Positions 24,852 to 32,821 of a DNA stretch of 49,415 nt are shown here, piece after piece; the stretch's first letter is position 1; the number at the start of each line of letters is the position of its first letter. The notes beneath the pieces are model-generated. The model saw nothing but the letters and a program-made list of their open reading frames with translations. It was not told the origin of the DNA and did not search any database. The DNA comes from Terriglobales bacterium (GTDB taxonomy: Bacteria; Acidobacteriota; Terriglobia; Terriglobales; Acidobacteriaceae): assembly GCA_015655585.1 (NCBI GenBank), contig JAATEV010000090.1:1-49415 (forward strand), in the 5' to 3' direction. The translations under genes and the position numbers were made by a program.

Positions 24852-25637
24852 TCAGCTCTTCAGAACCGGAAGCTGGCTGCGGTTGCGAAGCATCAGGGCC
24901 AGCAGCTTGCGCGCCTCCCAGTAGCGGGGAACGTAGCGCTTTGGCTCCGACAGCGACCGGAACAGCCATCCCAGGTAGAACTTGTCGGCCCATACCGGGA
25001 TATGCACCTGATCGCCGCTGAGAAACGCAATCGCCGCGCCGATGCAATGAATTGCAGGCTGATACTTCAAGTTACGCTTCAGGTAAAGCCCAAGCCGTTC
25101 CTGCGTTCCCCCGCCAATCGTCACCACGATATGCTGAGGCCGCAGCCGCTCAAGCTGTTCGAGCAGAGCCGGATCGGAGATCGACCCGCCCCCGTAGAAC
25201 GGGGCCATGTAGATGTTCTCCGCCGGAATCTGGATTCCCTGCTCCGCCAGCCAGTCCAGATTGCGCTTTGCGCTTGCCGGGCTTGCCATGATCCAGAGCG
25301 TGTTGCCCGGCTGCCGGACGTCCGGCTCGTGCAGCAGCTCGCGCAGGTATTCCAGCCCGGAGAGCCGCCGGATCGGCTGCGATTGCAGCCGGTTCCAGAT
25401 CAGCACCATAAAGGCCGAATCCGTGATGGCCAGATCGGCGTTCAGCAACGACTCACGATAGTCCGCGTTCCGGTCCAGGTCCTTCAGGGCCGGGGCTGCC
25501 GGAACTACCAGCAGGCCGCCCTTGCGCATAATCGCAATGGCGGCCCTGGCCGATCCATCGAAGAAATCGATCCCCAGGATGCGGTGGTACGATCCGGACT
25601 CTGTCGTGGTGGCCCTTCCGTCAGGTAGGGTCGCCAT
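24852..25637 (-). CDS. WecG/TagA/CpsF family glycosyltransferase (GT26)
   Basis: A 261-residue cytoplasmic or membrane-associated glycosyltransferase that adds an aminosugar or related residue to a lipid-linked acceptor in surface polysaccharide synthesis. Family motifs include GGLLVVPAAPALKDL, LLNADLAITDS, RRLSGLEYL, the segment IVVTIGGGTQERLG and the C-terminal basic region EPKRYVPRYW. An odd point is the first of these, which reads PAAPALKDLDRN where many relatives have an Asn-rich loop. The start ATG is three bases after the stop of the epimerase gene, so the two are translated from one message. Confidence 0.85.
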   Translation of the reverse strand: MATLPDGRATTTESGSYHRILGIDFFDGSARAAIAIMRKGGLLVVPAAPALKDLDRNADYRESLLNADLAITDSAFMVLIWNRLQSQPIRRLSGLEYLRELLHEPDVRQPGNTLWIMASPASAKRNLDWLAEQGIQIPAENIYMAPFYGGGSISDPALLEQLERLRPQHIVVTIGGGTQERLGLYLKRNLKYQPAIHCIGAAIAFLSGDQVHIPVWADKFYLGWLFRSLSEPKRYVPRYWEARKLLALMLRNRSQLPVLKS

Positions 25638-25640
25638 GGC

Positions 25641-26630
25641 CTATTTACTGGCCCCGACCAGCATCTCGCTTTCGATCCAGGCGTAGGTCTTCGCAAGCCC
25701 GTCGCGCAGCTTGATCGAAGGCGCCCAGTTCAGCTTCTCCTGAATCAGGGTGTTGTCGCTGTTGCGTCCGTTCACGCCCTTGGGCGCGCTCAGGTTGTAC
25801 TTGCGCTCCAGCTTGATGCCAGCGATATCCTCAGCGATATCGACGAGCTGGTTGATCGTCACCAGCTCATCCGAGCCCAGGTTCAGCGGCTCCAGAATAT
25901 CGCTCTCGGCGATCATCTGGGTGCCTTTGGTGCAGTCGTCGATGTACATGAACGAGCGGGTCTGCTTGCCGTCGCCCCAGATCTCGATCTCGTGCTTGCC
26001 CGACTGCTTGGCCTCGATGACCTTGCGGCAGACAGCGGCGGGAGCCTTCTCGCGGCCACCGGTCCACGTGCCCAGCGGACCATAGACGTTGTGATAGCGG
26101 GCGACACGCGCCTCAAGACCGTAGTCCTCTTCAAAGTGGCGACACATGCGCTCGCTGAAGAGCTTCTCCCAGCCGTAGCCGTCCTCGGGCAGCGCCGGAT
26201 ACGCATCCGACTCCTTCAGGGCTACGACGTCGGGGTTCGTTTGCTTCTCGCCGTTGTAGACGCAGGCCGAGGAGGAGTAAAAGAACCGCTCCACGCCCTT
26301 GTCGCGAGCCGCCATCAGCATGTGCGTGTTGGTCAGCACGCTGAGCATACACAGCGCCTTGTTGTTCTCGATAAAGCCCATGCCGCCCATATCCGCGGCG
26401 AGCTGAAAGATTACGTTCGCGCCTTCTGCCGCCGTCAGACAGTTGTCCTTGTCCTTCAGGTCGAGCGGAAGACTCTCGACGTCCTTCGAGACCTGGTACC
26501 ACTCATCCAAGGGTTTGATATCGACAGCGCGGATTACATCTACACCGTTGTCGAGCAGGCTTTGCACAAGATGGCCGCCGATAAATCCGCCGGCGCCACA
26601 AACTACAGCTTTCTGGCCTTTGAGCTTCAT
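25641..26630 (-). CDS. GDP-mannose 3,5-epimerase-like NAD-dependent epimerase
   Basis: A 329-residue extended SDR. The N-terminal GAGGFIGGH loop binds NAD. It resembles plant GDP-mannose 3,5-epimerase more than ordinary UDP-sugar epimerases: LAADMGGMGFIENN, SSSACVYNGEKQ with Cys123, Tyr152-x3-Lys156, GTWTGGREKAPAAVCRK with Lys195, FMYIDDCTKG and GVNGRNSDNTLI with LNWAP. The plant enzyme converts GDP-D-mannose to GDP-L-galactose and GDP-L-gulose. Here the product probably feeds a surface polysaccharide through the glycosyltransferase encoded 3 bases downstream. ATG 26630 was chosen over TTG 26666 because AAAGGAG precedes it and the Rossmann motif then starts normally. Confidence 0.85.
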   Translation of the reverse strand: MKLKGQKAVVCGAGGFIGGHLVQSLLDNGVDVIRAVDIKPLDEWYQVSKDVESLPLDLKDKDNCLTAAEGANVIFQLAADMGGMGFIENNKALCMLSVLTNTHMLMAARDKGVERFFYSSSACVYNGEKQTNPDVVALKESDAYPALPEDGYGWEKLFSERMCRHFEEDYGLEARVARYHNVYGPLGTWTGGREKAPAAVCRKVIEAKQSGKHEIEIWGDGKQTRSFMYIDDCTKGTQMIAESDILEPLNLGSDELVTINQLVDIAEDIAGIKLERKYNLSAPKGVNGRNSDNTLIQEKLNWAPSIKLRDGLAKTYAWIESEMLVGASK

Positions 26631-26880
26631 AGGGGGAGGGGCTCCTTTAGGTCGTTGTTCCTTCAATTTAAATCAATTGTAGAAAAATACGGTAATCCCA
26701 CGTTCGTGCAGGGGAGGCTTCACAACTCTGACTTTGAGTATATCCGAGGCTCGCAGAAGGAAAAATCATGCGGATTTGAATTTATGTAACTACAGGAATA
26801 ATCATCCGATCAACAAACCTGCTTGACGAACCTGTACATCCAGCCTCCATGCGGGCGGCAATGCGATAAGGTGGATGACA

Positions 26881-27696
26881 ATGTTCGTCTTCAGAAAATC
26901 CCTGCGTGGCCTGACACAGAACCTTCTGCTCGCCGCAGCCATCTTGCAGACCGGGTACGCGAAGGCCGCGCCCGTGGCCGGATACAAGGTCGTAGGACAG
27001 TTCCCTCATTCGACCGCCAACTACACCGAAGGCCTCTTCTACCTGAGCGGCCTCTTCTACGAGGGCACCGGCATGGAAGGCCGCTCCGCCGTGATGGCTA
27101 TTGAGCCCGCGACCGGCAAGGTGATGCAGCGGCTCGACCTGCCCGCGAAGTACTTCGGCGAAGGAATCGTGGACTGGGGCCCGAACCTCTACCAGTGGAC
27201 GTGGCAGTCGCATGTCTGCTTCGTCTATGACCGCTTCACGCTGCGCCCCGTGAAGCAGTTCACGTACAGCGGCGAGGGCTGGGGCATGACCCATGACGCG
27301 AAGTCCATCATCACCAGCGACGGCACCGCCACGCTGCGCTTCCGCAATCCCTCAACGTTCCAGGAGACGCGGCACATCGTGGTAAAAGACGGCACGCGGG
27401 AGATTCATAACCTCAACGAGCTCGAATACATCAAAGGCGAAATCTACGCCAACGTCTGGCATCAGGACAGGATCGCGCGCATCTCACCCGCTGATGGCCA
27501 CGTGATCGCGTGGATCGACCTGAGCGGCCTTCTGCCCGACACCGAGAAGATCGACGAAGAGTCCGTGCTGAACGGCATCGCCTACGACGCGCAGCATGAC
27601 CGCCTGTTTGTCACCGGCAAGCAGTGGCCTACGATCTTTGAGATCAAGATCACGCCGCCGCGTACCCCTTCCGCCACCACGTCTTCCACCATGTAG
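26881..27696 (+). CDS. Glutaminyl-peptide cyclotransferase (plant-type QC)
   Basis: A secreted protein of about 271 residues with a signal segment (LTQNLLLAAAILQTGYAKA). The five-bladed propeller-like body has the family landmarks FPHSTANYTEGLFYL, LFYEGTGMEGRS, YFGEGIVDWGPNLYQWTWQ, GEGWGMTHDAKSIITSDGTA, LNELEYIKGEIYANVWHQDRIARI, and the C-terminal VLNGIAYDAQHDRLFVTGKQWP. The enzyme turns N-terminal glutamine into pyroglutamate. ATG 26881 gives six bases between AAGGTGG and the start; ATG 26875 would be too close. The next gene, an oligopeptide-type permease, begins one base after its stop. Confidence 0.92.
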   Translation: MFVFRKSLRGLTQNLLLAAAILQTGYAKAAPVAGYKVVGQFPHSTANYTEGLFYLSGLFYEGTGMEGRSAVMAIEPATGKVMQRLDLPAKYFGEGIVDWGPNLYQWTWQSHVCFVYDRFTLRPVKQFTYSGEGWGMTHDAKSIITSDGTATLRFRNPSTFQETRHIVVKDGTREIHNLNELEYIKGEIYANVWHQDRIARISPADGHVIAWIDLSGLLPDTEKIDEESVLNGIAYDAQHDRLFVTGKQWPTIFEIKITPPRTPSATTSSTM

Positions 27697-27697
27697 G

Positions 27698-28576
27698 ATG
27701 AGAGCCGTGGAGACCGCATCTTCAACGACCACCGCCACTATCACTGCAACGATCAGGCAGCAGCCGCTGGCCGCGCTGGGCATCGCGCTGCTCGCGGTCT
27801 TCTGCCTGTGCGCCGTCTTCGCGCCGTGGCTCGCCCCGCAGGACCCCGCGCAGCTCGATCTTCATGCGCGGTTGCTGGGGCCGTCGGCGTCGCACTGGTT
27901 CGGCACCGACGAGCTGGGCCGCGACATCCTTTCGCGTGTGCTGTACGGCGCGAGGATCTCGCTTGTCGTCGCCGTCAGCGTGGTGGGCCTGTCGCTCGCT
28001 CTTGGGCTTGCCGCCGGAATGATCGCGGGCTTCTACGGCGGGGTGGCCGACACCATCATCAACATCTACGTGACCAACGCCTTCCTCGCGTTGCCGGGAA
28101 TCCTACTGGCCATCGCCTTCGTCGCCTTCATGGGACCGGGGCTGGGCAACGTCATTCTTGCGCTGGCGATCTCGGGCTGGGTTGGATATGCGCGGCTCGT
28201 GCGCGGTCAGGTGATGGCCATAAAGGAGCGCGAGTTCGTGGAGGCCGCGCGGGCGCTGGGCGCGAGCGACCTCCGCATCATGGGCCGACATGTGCTGCCG
28301 AACATCCTGCAACCGCTGATCGTGCAGGCCGCCATCGGCATGGCAGGAGCGGTGCTGGCCGAGGCGACACTCAGCTTCCTCGGACTCGGCGTGCCGCCTC
28401 CCGCTGCGAGCTGGGGTTCGATGCTGAACGATGCGCGCTCGCACCTGTTCGACTCGCCCCACATGGTCTTCTTCCCCGCGGTGGCCGTGATGCTCACGGT
28501 GCTCGCCTTCAACTTCATCGGCGACGCACTGCGCGACTACCTCGACCCCCGCACCCGCATCAGCGCCGGCTTATAA
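27698..28576 (+). CDS. ABC transporter permease, DppC/OppC type
   Basis: A 292-residue inner-membrane permease. A first membrane helix (QPLAALGIALLAVFCLCAVFAPWLA) is followed by HWFGTDELGRDILSRVLYGARISL, a hallmark of DppC/OppC, and by the cytoplasmic EAA loop (EAARALGASDLRIMGRHVLPNI) that contacts the ATPase. Other membrane helices continue to the end. Such subunits import peptides or other small solutes with a DppB partner, two ATPases and a binding protein, none adjacent on this strand. The DppB-like gene lies about 3.3 kb away on the other strand. The start is one base after the cyclotransferase stop, so translation is probably coupled. Confidence 0.93.
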   Translation: MRAVETASSTTTATITATIRQQPLAALGIALLAVFCLCAVFAPWLAPQDPAQLDLHARLLGPSASHWFGTDELGRDILSRVLYGARISLVVAVSVVGLSLALGLAAGMIAGFYGGVADTIINIYVTNAFLALPGILLAIAFVAFMGPGLGNVILALAISGWVGYARLVRGQVMAIKEREFVEAARALGASDLRIMGRHVLPNILQPLIVQAAIGMAGAVLAEATLSFLGLGVPPPAASWGSMLNDARSHLFDSPHMVFFPAVAVMLTVLAFNFIGDALRDYLDPRTRISAGL

Positions 28577-28581
28577 CCGGT

Positions 28582-29523
28582 CTACTGCCCGGTCGTCTTT
28601 GCGGGCTGGTCTCCGGGACGATGCCCACGAGGCTCGGCCTCCTTGGCGTAGTACACATCCATCGGGATGTGGTGGTCGGGGTAGACCTTCGCCAGAATCG
28701 CATTCAGCCGCGGATCGTACTTGGCCATGTCTTCCGGTGTGGCGATGCGCGTATTGCCGTCGTAGTAGACGATGTTCGAGTAGAACCAGAACTGCGTGCC
28801 CTCGGCCCAGTACTCGGCCTCGGTGTTCGCGCCGTAGCTGTTCTTCCACAGGCCGGTGTCCTTGGCGTGCTTGTACGCGTCCAGAATCTCCTGGTAGAGC
28901 GCGGGGTCGGCGTTCTTGATGCCCGTGCCCATGATGCCGTGAGAGAACTCATGCACGAAGATGTTCTCGCCGAAGTAGCGCGTCCCCGGATATCCGAGCA
29001 GGTTCTCCTCCGCGCACGATGTGGGGTTGCCTCCCATGCCGCGAGCGCGGCTGTTCCAGTACTGCGCGTCGGTCATCGCGGCGATGCGGTCGTAGTGCTC
29101 GCGTTCGCCGTCGGTCAGGCGGCGGTCGGTCAGCGCGGGCTTCTTCCAGTTGCGATGCTCCGGCAGGTCCATCGTGCCTTCGGAGAGGGCCATCACCTCC
29201 ACCTTCATCCCCTTGGCGATCATCGCGTCGCGGATATCCACGCGCTTCGAGAGCATGTGAATCACGATGTCGCGAGCCACCAGCAACGCCGAATCGGGAA
29301 CCTTCTCCGAGCTGAGGACCGGAATCCCCAGCGCGTCGGCGTACTTCTTGTAGAAGGGATCGACGCTCAACGTACTCGGCAGCGCCGTAACATTCGCAGT
29401 CATATAGTTCGAGATGAGCGGCGTCTTGTCCGTGGGAGCCGGAGCGGCGGTCTGTTGCGCCGAGGCGGAGAGGAAGGCGGAGGCGATCAAGCCAAGCAGA
29501 GCGGCGGAGCGGGAACAGTTCAT
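28582..29523 (-). CDS. Secreted HExxH metalloprotease-like protein
   Basis: A 313-residue protein with a signal peptide (residues 1-22, ending SASA). HEFSH at 191-195 gives the zincin HExxH motif. EAEYWAEGTQFWF at about 235-247 supplies a candidate third zinc ligand, Glu237 or Glu241, about 40 residues later. Upstream segments such as VEVMALSEGTMDLPEHRNW and ARGMGGNPTSCAEENLL resemble hypothetical secreted zincins of soil bacteria, but I do not recognise a named peptidase family. It is convergent with the DppC-like gene. Zinc peptidase activity is inferred from motifs only. Confidence 0.7.
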   Translation of the reverse strand: MNCSRSAALLGLIASAFLSASAQQTAAPAPTDKTPLISNYMTANVTALPSTLSVDPFYKKYADALGIPVLSSEKVPDSALLVARDIVIHMLSKRVDIRDAMIAKGMKVEVMALSEGTMDLPEHRNWKKPALTDRRLTDGEREHYDRIAAMTDAQYWNSRARGMGGNPTSCAEENLLGYPGTRYFGENIFVHEFSHGIMGTGIKNADPALYQEILDAYKHAKDTGLWKNSYGANTEAEYWAEGTQFWFYSNIVYYDGNTRIATPEDMAKYDPRLNAILAKVYPDHHIPMDVYYAKEAEPRGHRPGDQPAKTTGQ

Positions 29524-29670
29524 ACGAGTGACCTTCCTGAAGCTTCTCCATACACCGGAGAGCGCGAATGACGTTGAAGTTTGTATGCGTGATTGTATCG
29601 AGCTTCGCGCTGGAATGGAAAACCCTCATCCACCACGCGGATCATTTATGCTTGGGCCTGAAGAAATCCT

Positions 29671-29751
29671 TGTTTTGAAAGGGAGGGGCTTCAGCCCCGC
29701 CGTAAGCCAGCATCCATAGAATGCGGCTTTAGCCGCCGAGGGAACCTTCCC
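29671..29751. repeat. Dispersed double-hairpin element, copy 1
   Basis: About 80 bases with two palindromes: GGGGCTTCAGCCCC, and GCGGCTTTAGCCGC about 24 bases further on. TTTGAAAGGG precedes it and GAGGGAA follows. It matches 38801-38882 in order and spacing. It sits in the leader upstream of the phosphodiesterase gene at 29780. Such elements look like REP-type or mobile non-coding palindromes. Confidence 0.75.
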
Positions 29752-29779
29752 GATTCAAACATCATTTACGGAGAACCCC

Positions 29780-30238
29780 ATGCGAATCGGCGTCATCTCG
29801 GACACTCACGGACTTCTGCGCCCGCAGGCTCTTGACGCACTTCACGGAGTCGAACACATCCTGCACGCCGGAGACGTCGGCAACATCGAAATCCTCGACG
29901 CCCTCCGTCAGATCGCGCCCGTCACCGCCATCCGCGGCAACATCGACCTCCACGGCCCCTGCGCCGAGCTACTCTCCACCGACGTAGTCGAGCTAAACGG
30001 CAAACTCTTCTACCTCGTCCACTCCATCCACGATCTAGACATCAACCCCGCCGCCGCAGGCGTAGCGATGGTCATCAGCGGCCACTCGCACCGCCCCTCC
30101 ATCGAGACAAAAAACAACGTCATCTACCTAAACCCCGGCTCCGCAGGCCCACGAAGGTTCTCACTACCCGTAACCATAGCATTTGTAACCGTAGAAGACA
30201 CCATTGAGGCCAGCATCTTCGAGCTACCACTCGAATAA
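29780..30238 (+). CDS. Metallophosphoesterase, YfcE/MJ0936 family
   Basis: A 152-residue phosphodiesterase-like protein with the full two-metal signature: Asp8 and His10 in DTHG, Asp32 in GDVGN, Asn54 in RGNID, His81, and His102 with His104 in SGHSH. Relatives hydrolyse phosphodiester model substrates; the natural substrate is unknown. The start has GGAGA upstream. The gene is monocistronic and preceded by the double-hairpin repeat. Confidence 0.92.
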   Translation: MRIGVISDTHGLLRPQALDALHGVEHILHAGDVGNIEILDALRQIAPVTAIRGNIDLHGPCAELLSTDVVELNGKLFYLVHSIHDLDINPAAAGVAMVISGHSHRPSIETKNNVIYLNPGSAGPRRFSLPVTIAFVTVEDTIEASIFELPLE

Positions 30239-30363
30239 TCCGTAATGGGTCAGTCTGACTACACAGGTCCAGTAGCAATTCTTCAGGAGTCACGATAGCT
30301 TCCCACAAGCCGACTTCTCGATACTAATCGTAGTTTCTGAAAGCTTTGTTTTTTGAGCACAAC

Positions 30364-31002
30364 TCATTGGGGCGTCGTCTCTAACTGTGGCTGTCCACTT
30401 GCATCCACTCCAAACGATTTGACGGCTTTCAGAATCTTGCCAGCGTCATGGGTTCCCAGACCTGGAAGGACGCGCTCTGACCGTCCTCCTGCTTTAAAGC
30501 GAAGGCCGTAGACAGCGCGTCCTTTTGCTGTCGCGACGGATCGATACTTCAATTCTGTAACCTCGTGGAGCGAATAGGATCGAGTCCGCCAGTCCTTATT
30601 GTGGATGTCTAACCAGCGCACTTTCGAGATTGTCAGCGTTGAGCAATCACAGTAAAAGATTTCGTCCGATGGATATGCCATCACGACATAGCGCCAGCTG
30701 ACGAGAACCACCAAAGCCGAACAACCGAGGAGTATGAGCAATGGAACGATGAAACCTGAGGAGTTGACTGGGTATGTTGCGAAGTCATGCCACATGGCTG
30801 GTTCGCCGTGTTTTCCATTGGCAAATACCATCAGGCAAAGCATCGCCATCCAAAACGTCACGAAAAAGGCAGCCCAATAGAACCTTCCGCGTGGCGATTT
30901 TCTCGATGCATTCAAACGGACATTCACCGATTGGCTGGTGACCTCAATTTCAAACTCCTTTTGATTGAGTCGCTCTCTGCTTCCATTTAGCCACAAACCC
31001 AA
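30364..31002 (-). CDS. Membrane protein with PH-like C-terminal domain, function unknown
   Basis: A 212-residue protein with two membrane helices (about residues 43-61 and 83-104). A C-terminal domain follows with IFYCDCSTLTISKVRWLDIHNKDW, LHEVTELKYRS and YGLRFKAGGRSERVLPGLGTHDAGKIL, which reads like a bacterial PH-like membrane-associated fold. Its base composition is clearly lower in GC than its neighbours, and the flanks (30239-30363 and 31003-31199) are AT-richer too and hold no gene. That suggests recent acquisition or weak constraint. No partner gene is nearby. The annotation is limited to topology. Confidence 0.65.
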   Translation of the reverse strand: MGLWLNGSRERLNQKEFEIEVTSQSVNVRLNASRKSPRGRFYWAAFFVTFWMAMLCLMVFANGKHGEPAMWHDFATYPVNSSGFIVPLLILLGCSALVVLVSWRYVVMAYPSDEIFYCDCSTLTISKVRWLDIHNKDWRTRSYSLHEVTELKYRSVATAKGRAVYGLRFKAGGRSERVLPGLGTHDAGKILKAVKSFGVDASGQPQLETTPQ

Positions 31003-31199
31003 AGTAACGCTCCTGCAATTCGTTCGTATCTGCGAGTATGAGTTTAGATCTATTTCGGATGCGGAAAGAACTTTCTAGTAAAGTTGTATTTTTCGGAAAC
31101 AACGACGCATTAGTCCTTATAAACACCCTTCCCGTCATTCCACCCAACTTTTATTGACAAATCCAAGCCAGCAGCTTCACCCCCACCACCACCAAAAGA

Positions 31200-31862
31200 T
31201 CACTTAGCATCGAACCGCACCGAATCCAGAATCTTCTGCATCCGCTCGCGCACCGCGTCCAGTTCGCCTTCGGTGATATCCCGCACGCCGCTCACATCGC
31301 CTCCGCAGAAGCTATTGATCACCGAATCGAAGCGGTAGCAGGTCCGGCCGCGGTGCGCCGTATAAATCTCGTCCCGCGACTCCGTGCAGATCTTCCCATG
31401 CTCGTCGTAGCCATGCGTAAACGTCGTCCCGCCGATCTTCGCCGTCGAGACCGCACGCGGAGCCTTGGCCGCAGCCTGCGCCGCGCACTGCGGAGCCGTC
31501 GCCTTCGCGTCCGCGCTGAAGTAAAACAGCGCCCCACTGAACGTAGATTGTGGATGCGGATTGAAGCTGATGTTCGCCACCGCGCGAAGCTGCGCGCCCT
31601 CCGCCGCCGTGGGAGCGTCCAGATGAAACGTGCTCACCTCGCCGTCCCTGCGCGTCAGATTCCACGCCGCAGGCACCGTAAACGTAACGCCGTAGCGAGC
31701 ATCGTGAAACAGCCGCGACGGCGGCGAAGCAGGATCAGGAGCCGTATGGTTGCGAAGTACAGGAGGAACAACCTTCGGCGCATCACTCGCCTGTGCATGG
31801 GCCGCAATCGTCAGCATCCCCAAAAACATTCCGTTGCGGAACATCCGCACAGCAACTCTCAT
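31200..31862 (-). CDS. Secreted protein, function unknown
   Basis: A 220-residue protein with an N-terminal signal (MFRNGMFLGMLTIAAHAQA) and a body with RLFHDARYGVTFTVPAAWNL, typical of small extracytoplasmic proteins that present a folded beta-domain. Four Cys (in PQCAA, KICTES, RTCYRF and NSFCGG) could form disulfides. The open frame continues upstream into the permease gene, but ATG 31862 with GAAGGGAAGC before it is the better start. It lies 11 bases after the DppB-like stop and so belongs to that operon. Confidence 0.75.
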   Translation of the reverse strand: MRVAVRMFRNGMFLGMLTIAAHAQASDAPKVVPPVLRNHTAPDPASPPSRLFHDARYGVTFTVPAAWNLTRRDGEVSTFHLDAPTAAEGAQLRAVANISFNPHPQSTFSGALFYFSADAKATAPQCAAQAAAKAPRAVSTAKIGGTTFTHGYDEHGKICTESRDEIYTAHRGRTCYRFDSVINSFCGGDVSGVRDITEGELDAVRERMQKILDSVRFDAK

Positions 31863-31873
31863 GCTTCCCTTCT

Positions 31874-32821
31874 CTACCGGCGCATCCGCGGATTCGCAAC
31901 CGTATAGGCAACGTCCGTCAGCAGATTCACCGCCACATACGTCAGCCCAACCGCCAGAATCGAGCCCTGCACAAGAGCATAGTCGCGGTTCGAGATCGCC
32001 GACAACGTAAGCCGCCCGATGCCCGGCCAACTGAAGATCGTCTCCGTCACAATCGCCCCGGCCAGCAGGCTGCCGAACTGCAACCCCACCACCGTCAGCA
32101 CCGGAACCAGCGCGTTCCGCAGCGCATGGCGATACACCACCGCGCTCTCCGTAAGCCCCTTCGCCCGCGCCGTGCGAATGTAATCCTGACTCAGCTCCTC
32201 CAGCATCGCCGTCCGCACCATGCGCGTAAGAATCGCCGCCAGCGAGAGCCCCAGCGTAATGGCAGGCAGAACGAGATGCAGCAGAAAGCTCCCCACGCCG
32301 CCCGTGCCCGCGCCCGAGACCGGCAGCCAGCCCAGCCCAATCGAAAAGATCAGGATCAGAATCGGCCCCAGCGCAAAGTTCGGGAACGACAGCCCCATCA
32401 GCGACAGCACGCCCAGCGTGCGGTCCTGCCAGCGATTGCGATGCAGCGCCGACCACACCCCCGAAGGCACCGAGATCAGAATCCCGATCACGAGCGCCGC
32501 CGCCGTCAGCGCCAGCGTATACGGATACCGCTCCAGCACCAGGTTCCGCACCGAATCATGCAGACGCAGCGACTGCCCGAGGTCCGCATGGAGGATCCCT
32601 CGCCAGTAATGCGCGTACTGCTCGGCCAGCGGAGCGTCTAACCCATACGCGTGCCGCAGCGCGTCCATATCCGCCGCCGTGGCGCCCTCGCCCAGCATCT
32701 GTGCAATCGGGTCGCCCGGCACCAGATGAATCAGCAGAAACACCACCGACACCACCACCCACAACACCGGCAGCGTAACCAGAATGCGCCGCACCGGCCT
32801 CCACACCGCCGCCGCGCTCAT
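31874..32821 (-). CDS. ABC transporter permease, DppB/OppB type
   Basis: A 315-residue inner-membrane permease. The N-terminus (RILVTLPVLWVVVSVVFLLIHLVPGDP) and the segments GLDAPLAEQYAHYWRGILHADLGQS, LVLERYPYTLALTA and the EAA loop YIRTARAKGLTESAVVYRHALRNALVP are characteristic of DppB/OppB, as is the C-terminal ETIFSWPGIGRL. It would pair with a DppC-type subunit. The nearest one, at 27698-28576, is on the opposite strand. The start overlaps the stop of the CNNM gene by four bases (ATGA), so translation is coupled to it. Confidence 0.93.
   Translation of the reverse strand: MSAAAVWRPVRRILVTLPVLWVVVSVVFLLIHLVPGDPIAQMLGEGATAADMDALRHAYGLDAPLAEQYAHYWRGILHADLGQSLRLHDSVRNLVLERYPYTLALTAAALVIGILISVPSGVWSALHRNRWQDRTLGVLSLMGLSFPNFALGPILILIFSIGLGWLPVSGAGTGGVGSFLLHLVLPAITLGLSLAAILTRMVRTAMLEELSQDYIRTARAKGLTESAVVYRHALRNALVPVLTVVGLQFGSLLAGAIVTETIFSWPGIGRLTLSAISNRDYALVQGSILAVGLTYVAVNLLTDVAYTVANPRMRR

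Noticed and set aside
27808-29571. A 587-residue plus-strand open frame across the permease and zincin genes
   Set aside because: It reads through the 3' part of the permease out of frame and then antisense to the zincin; Arg/Gly/Ala/His-rich with no domains.
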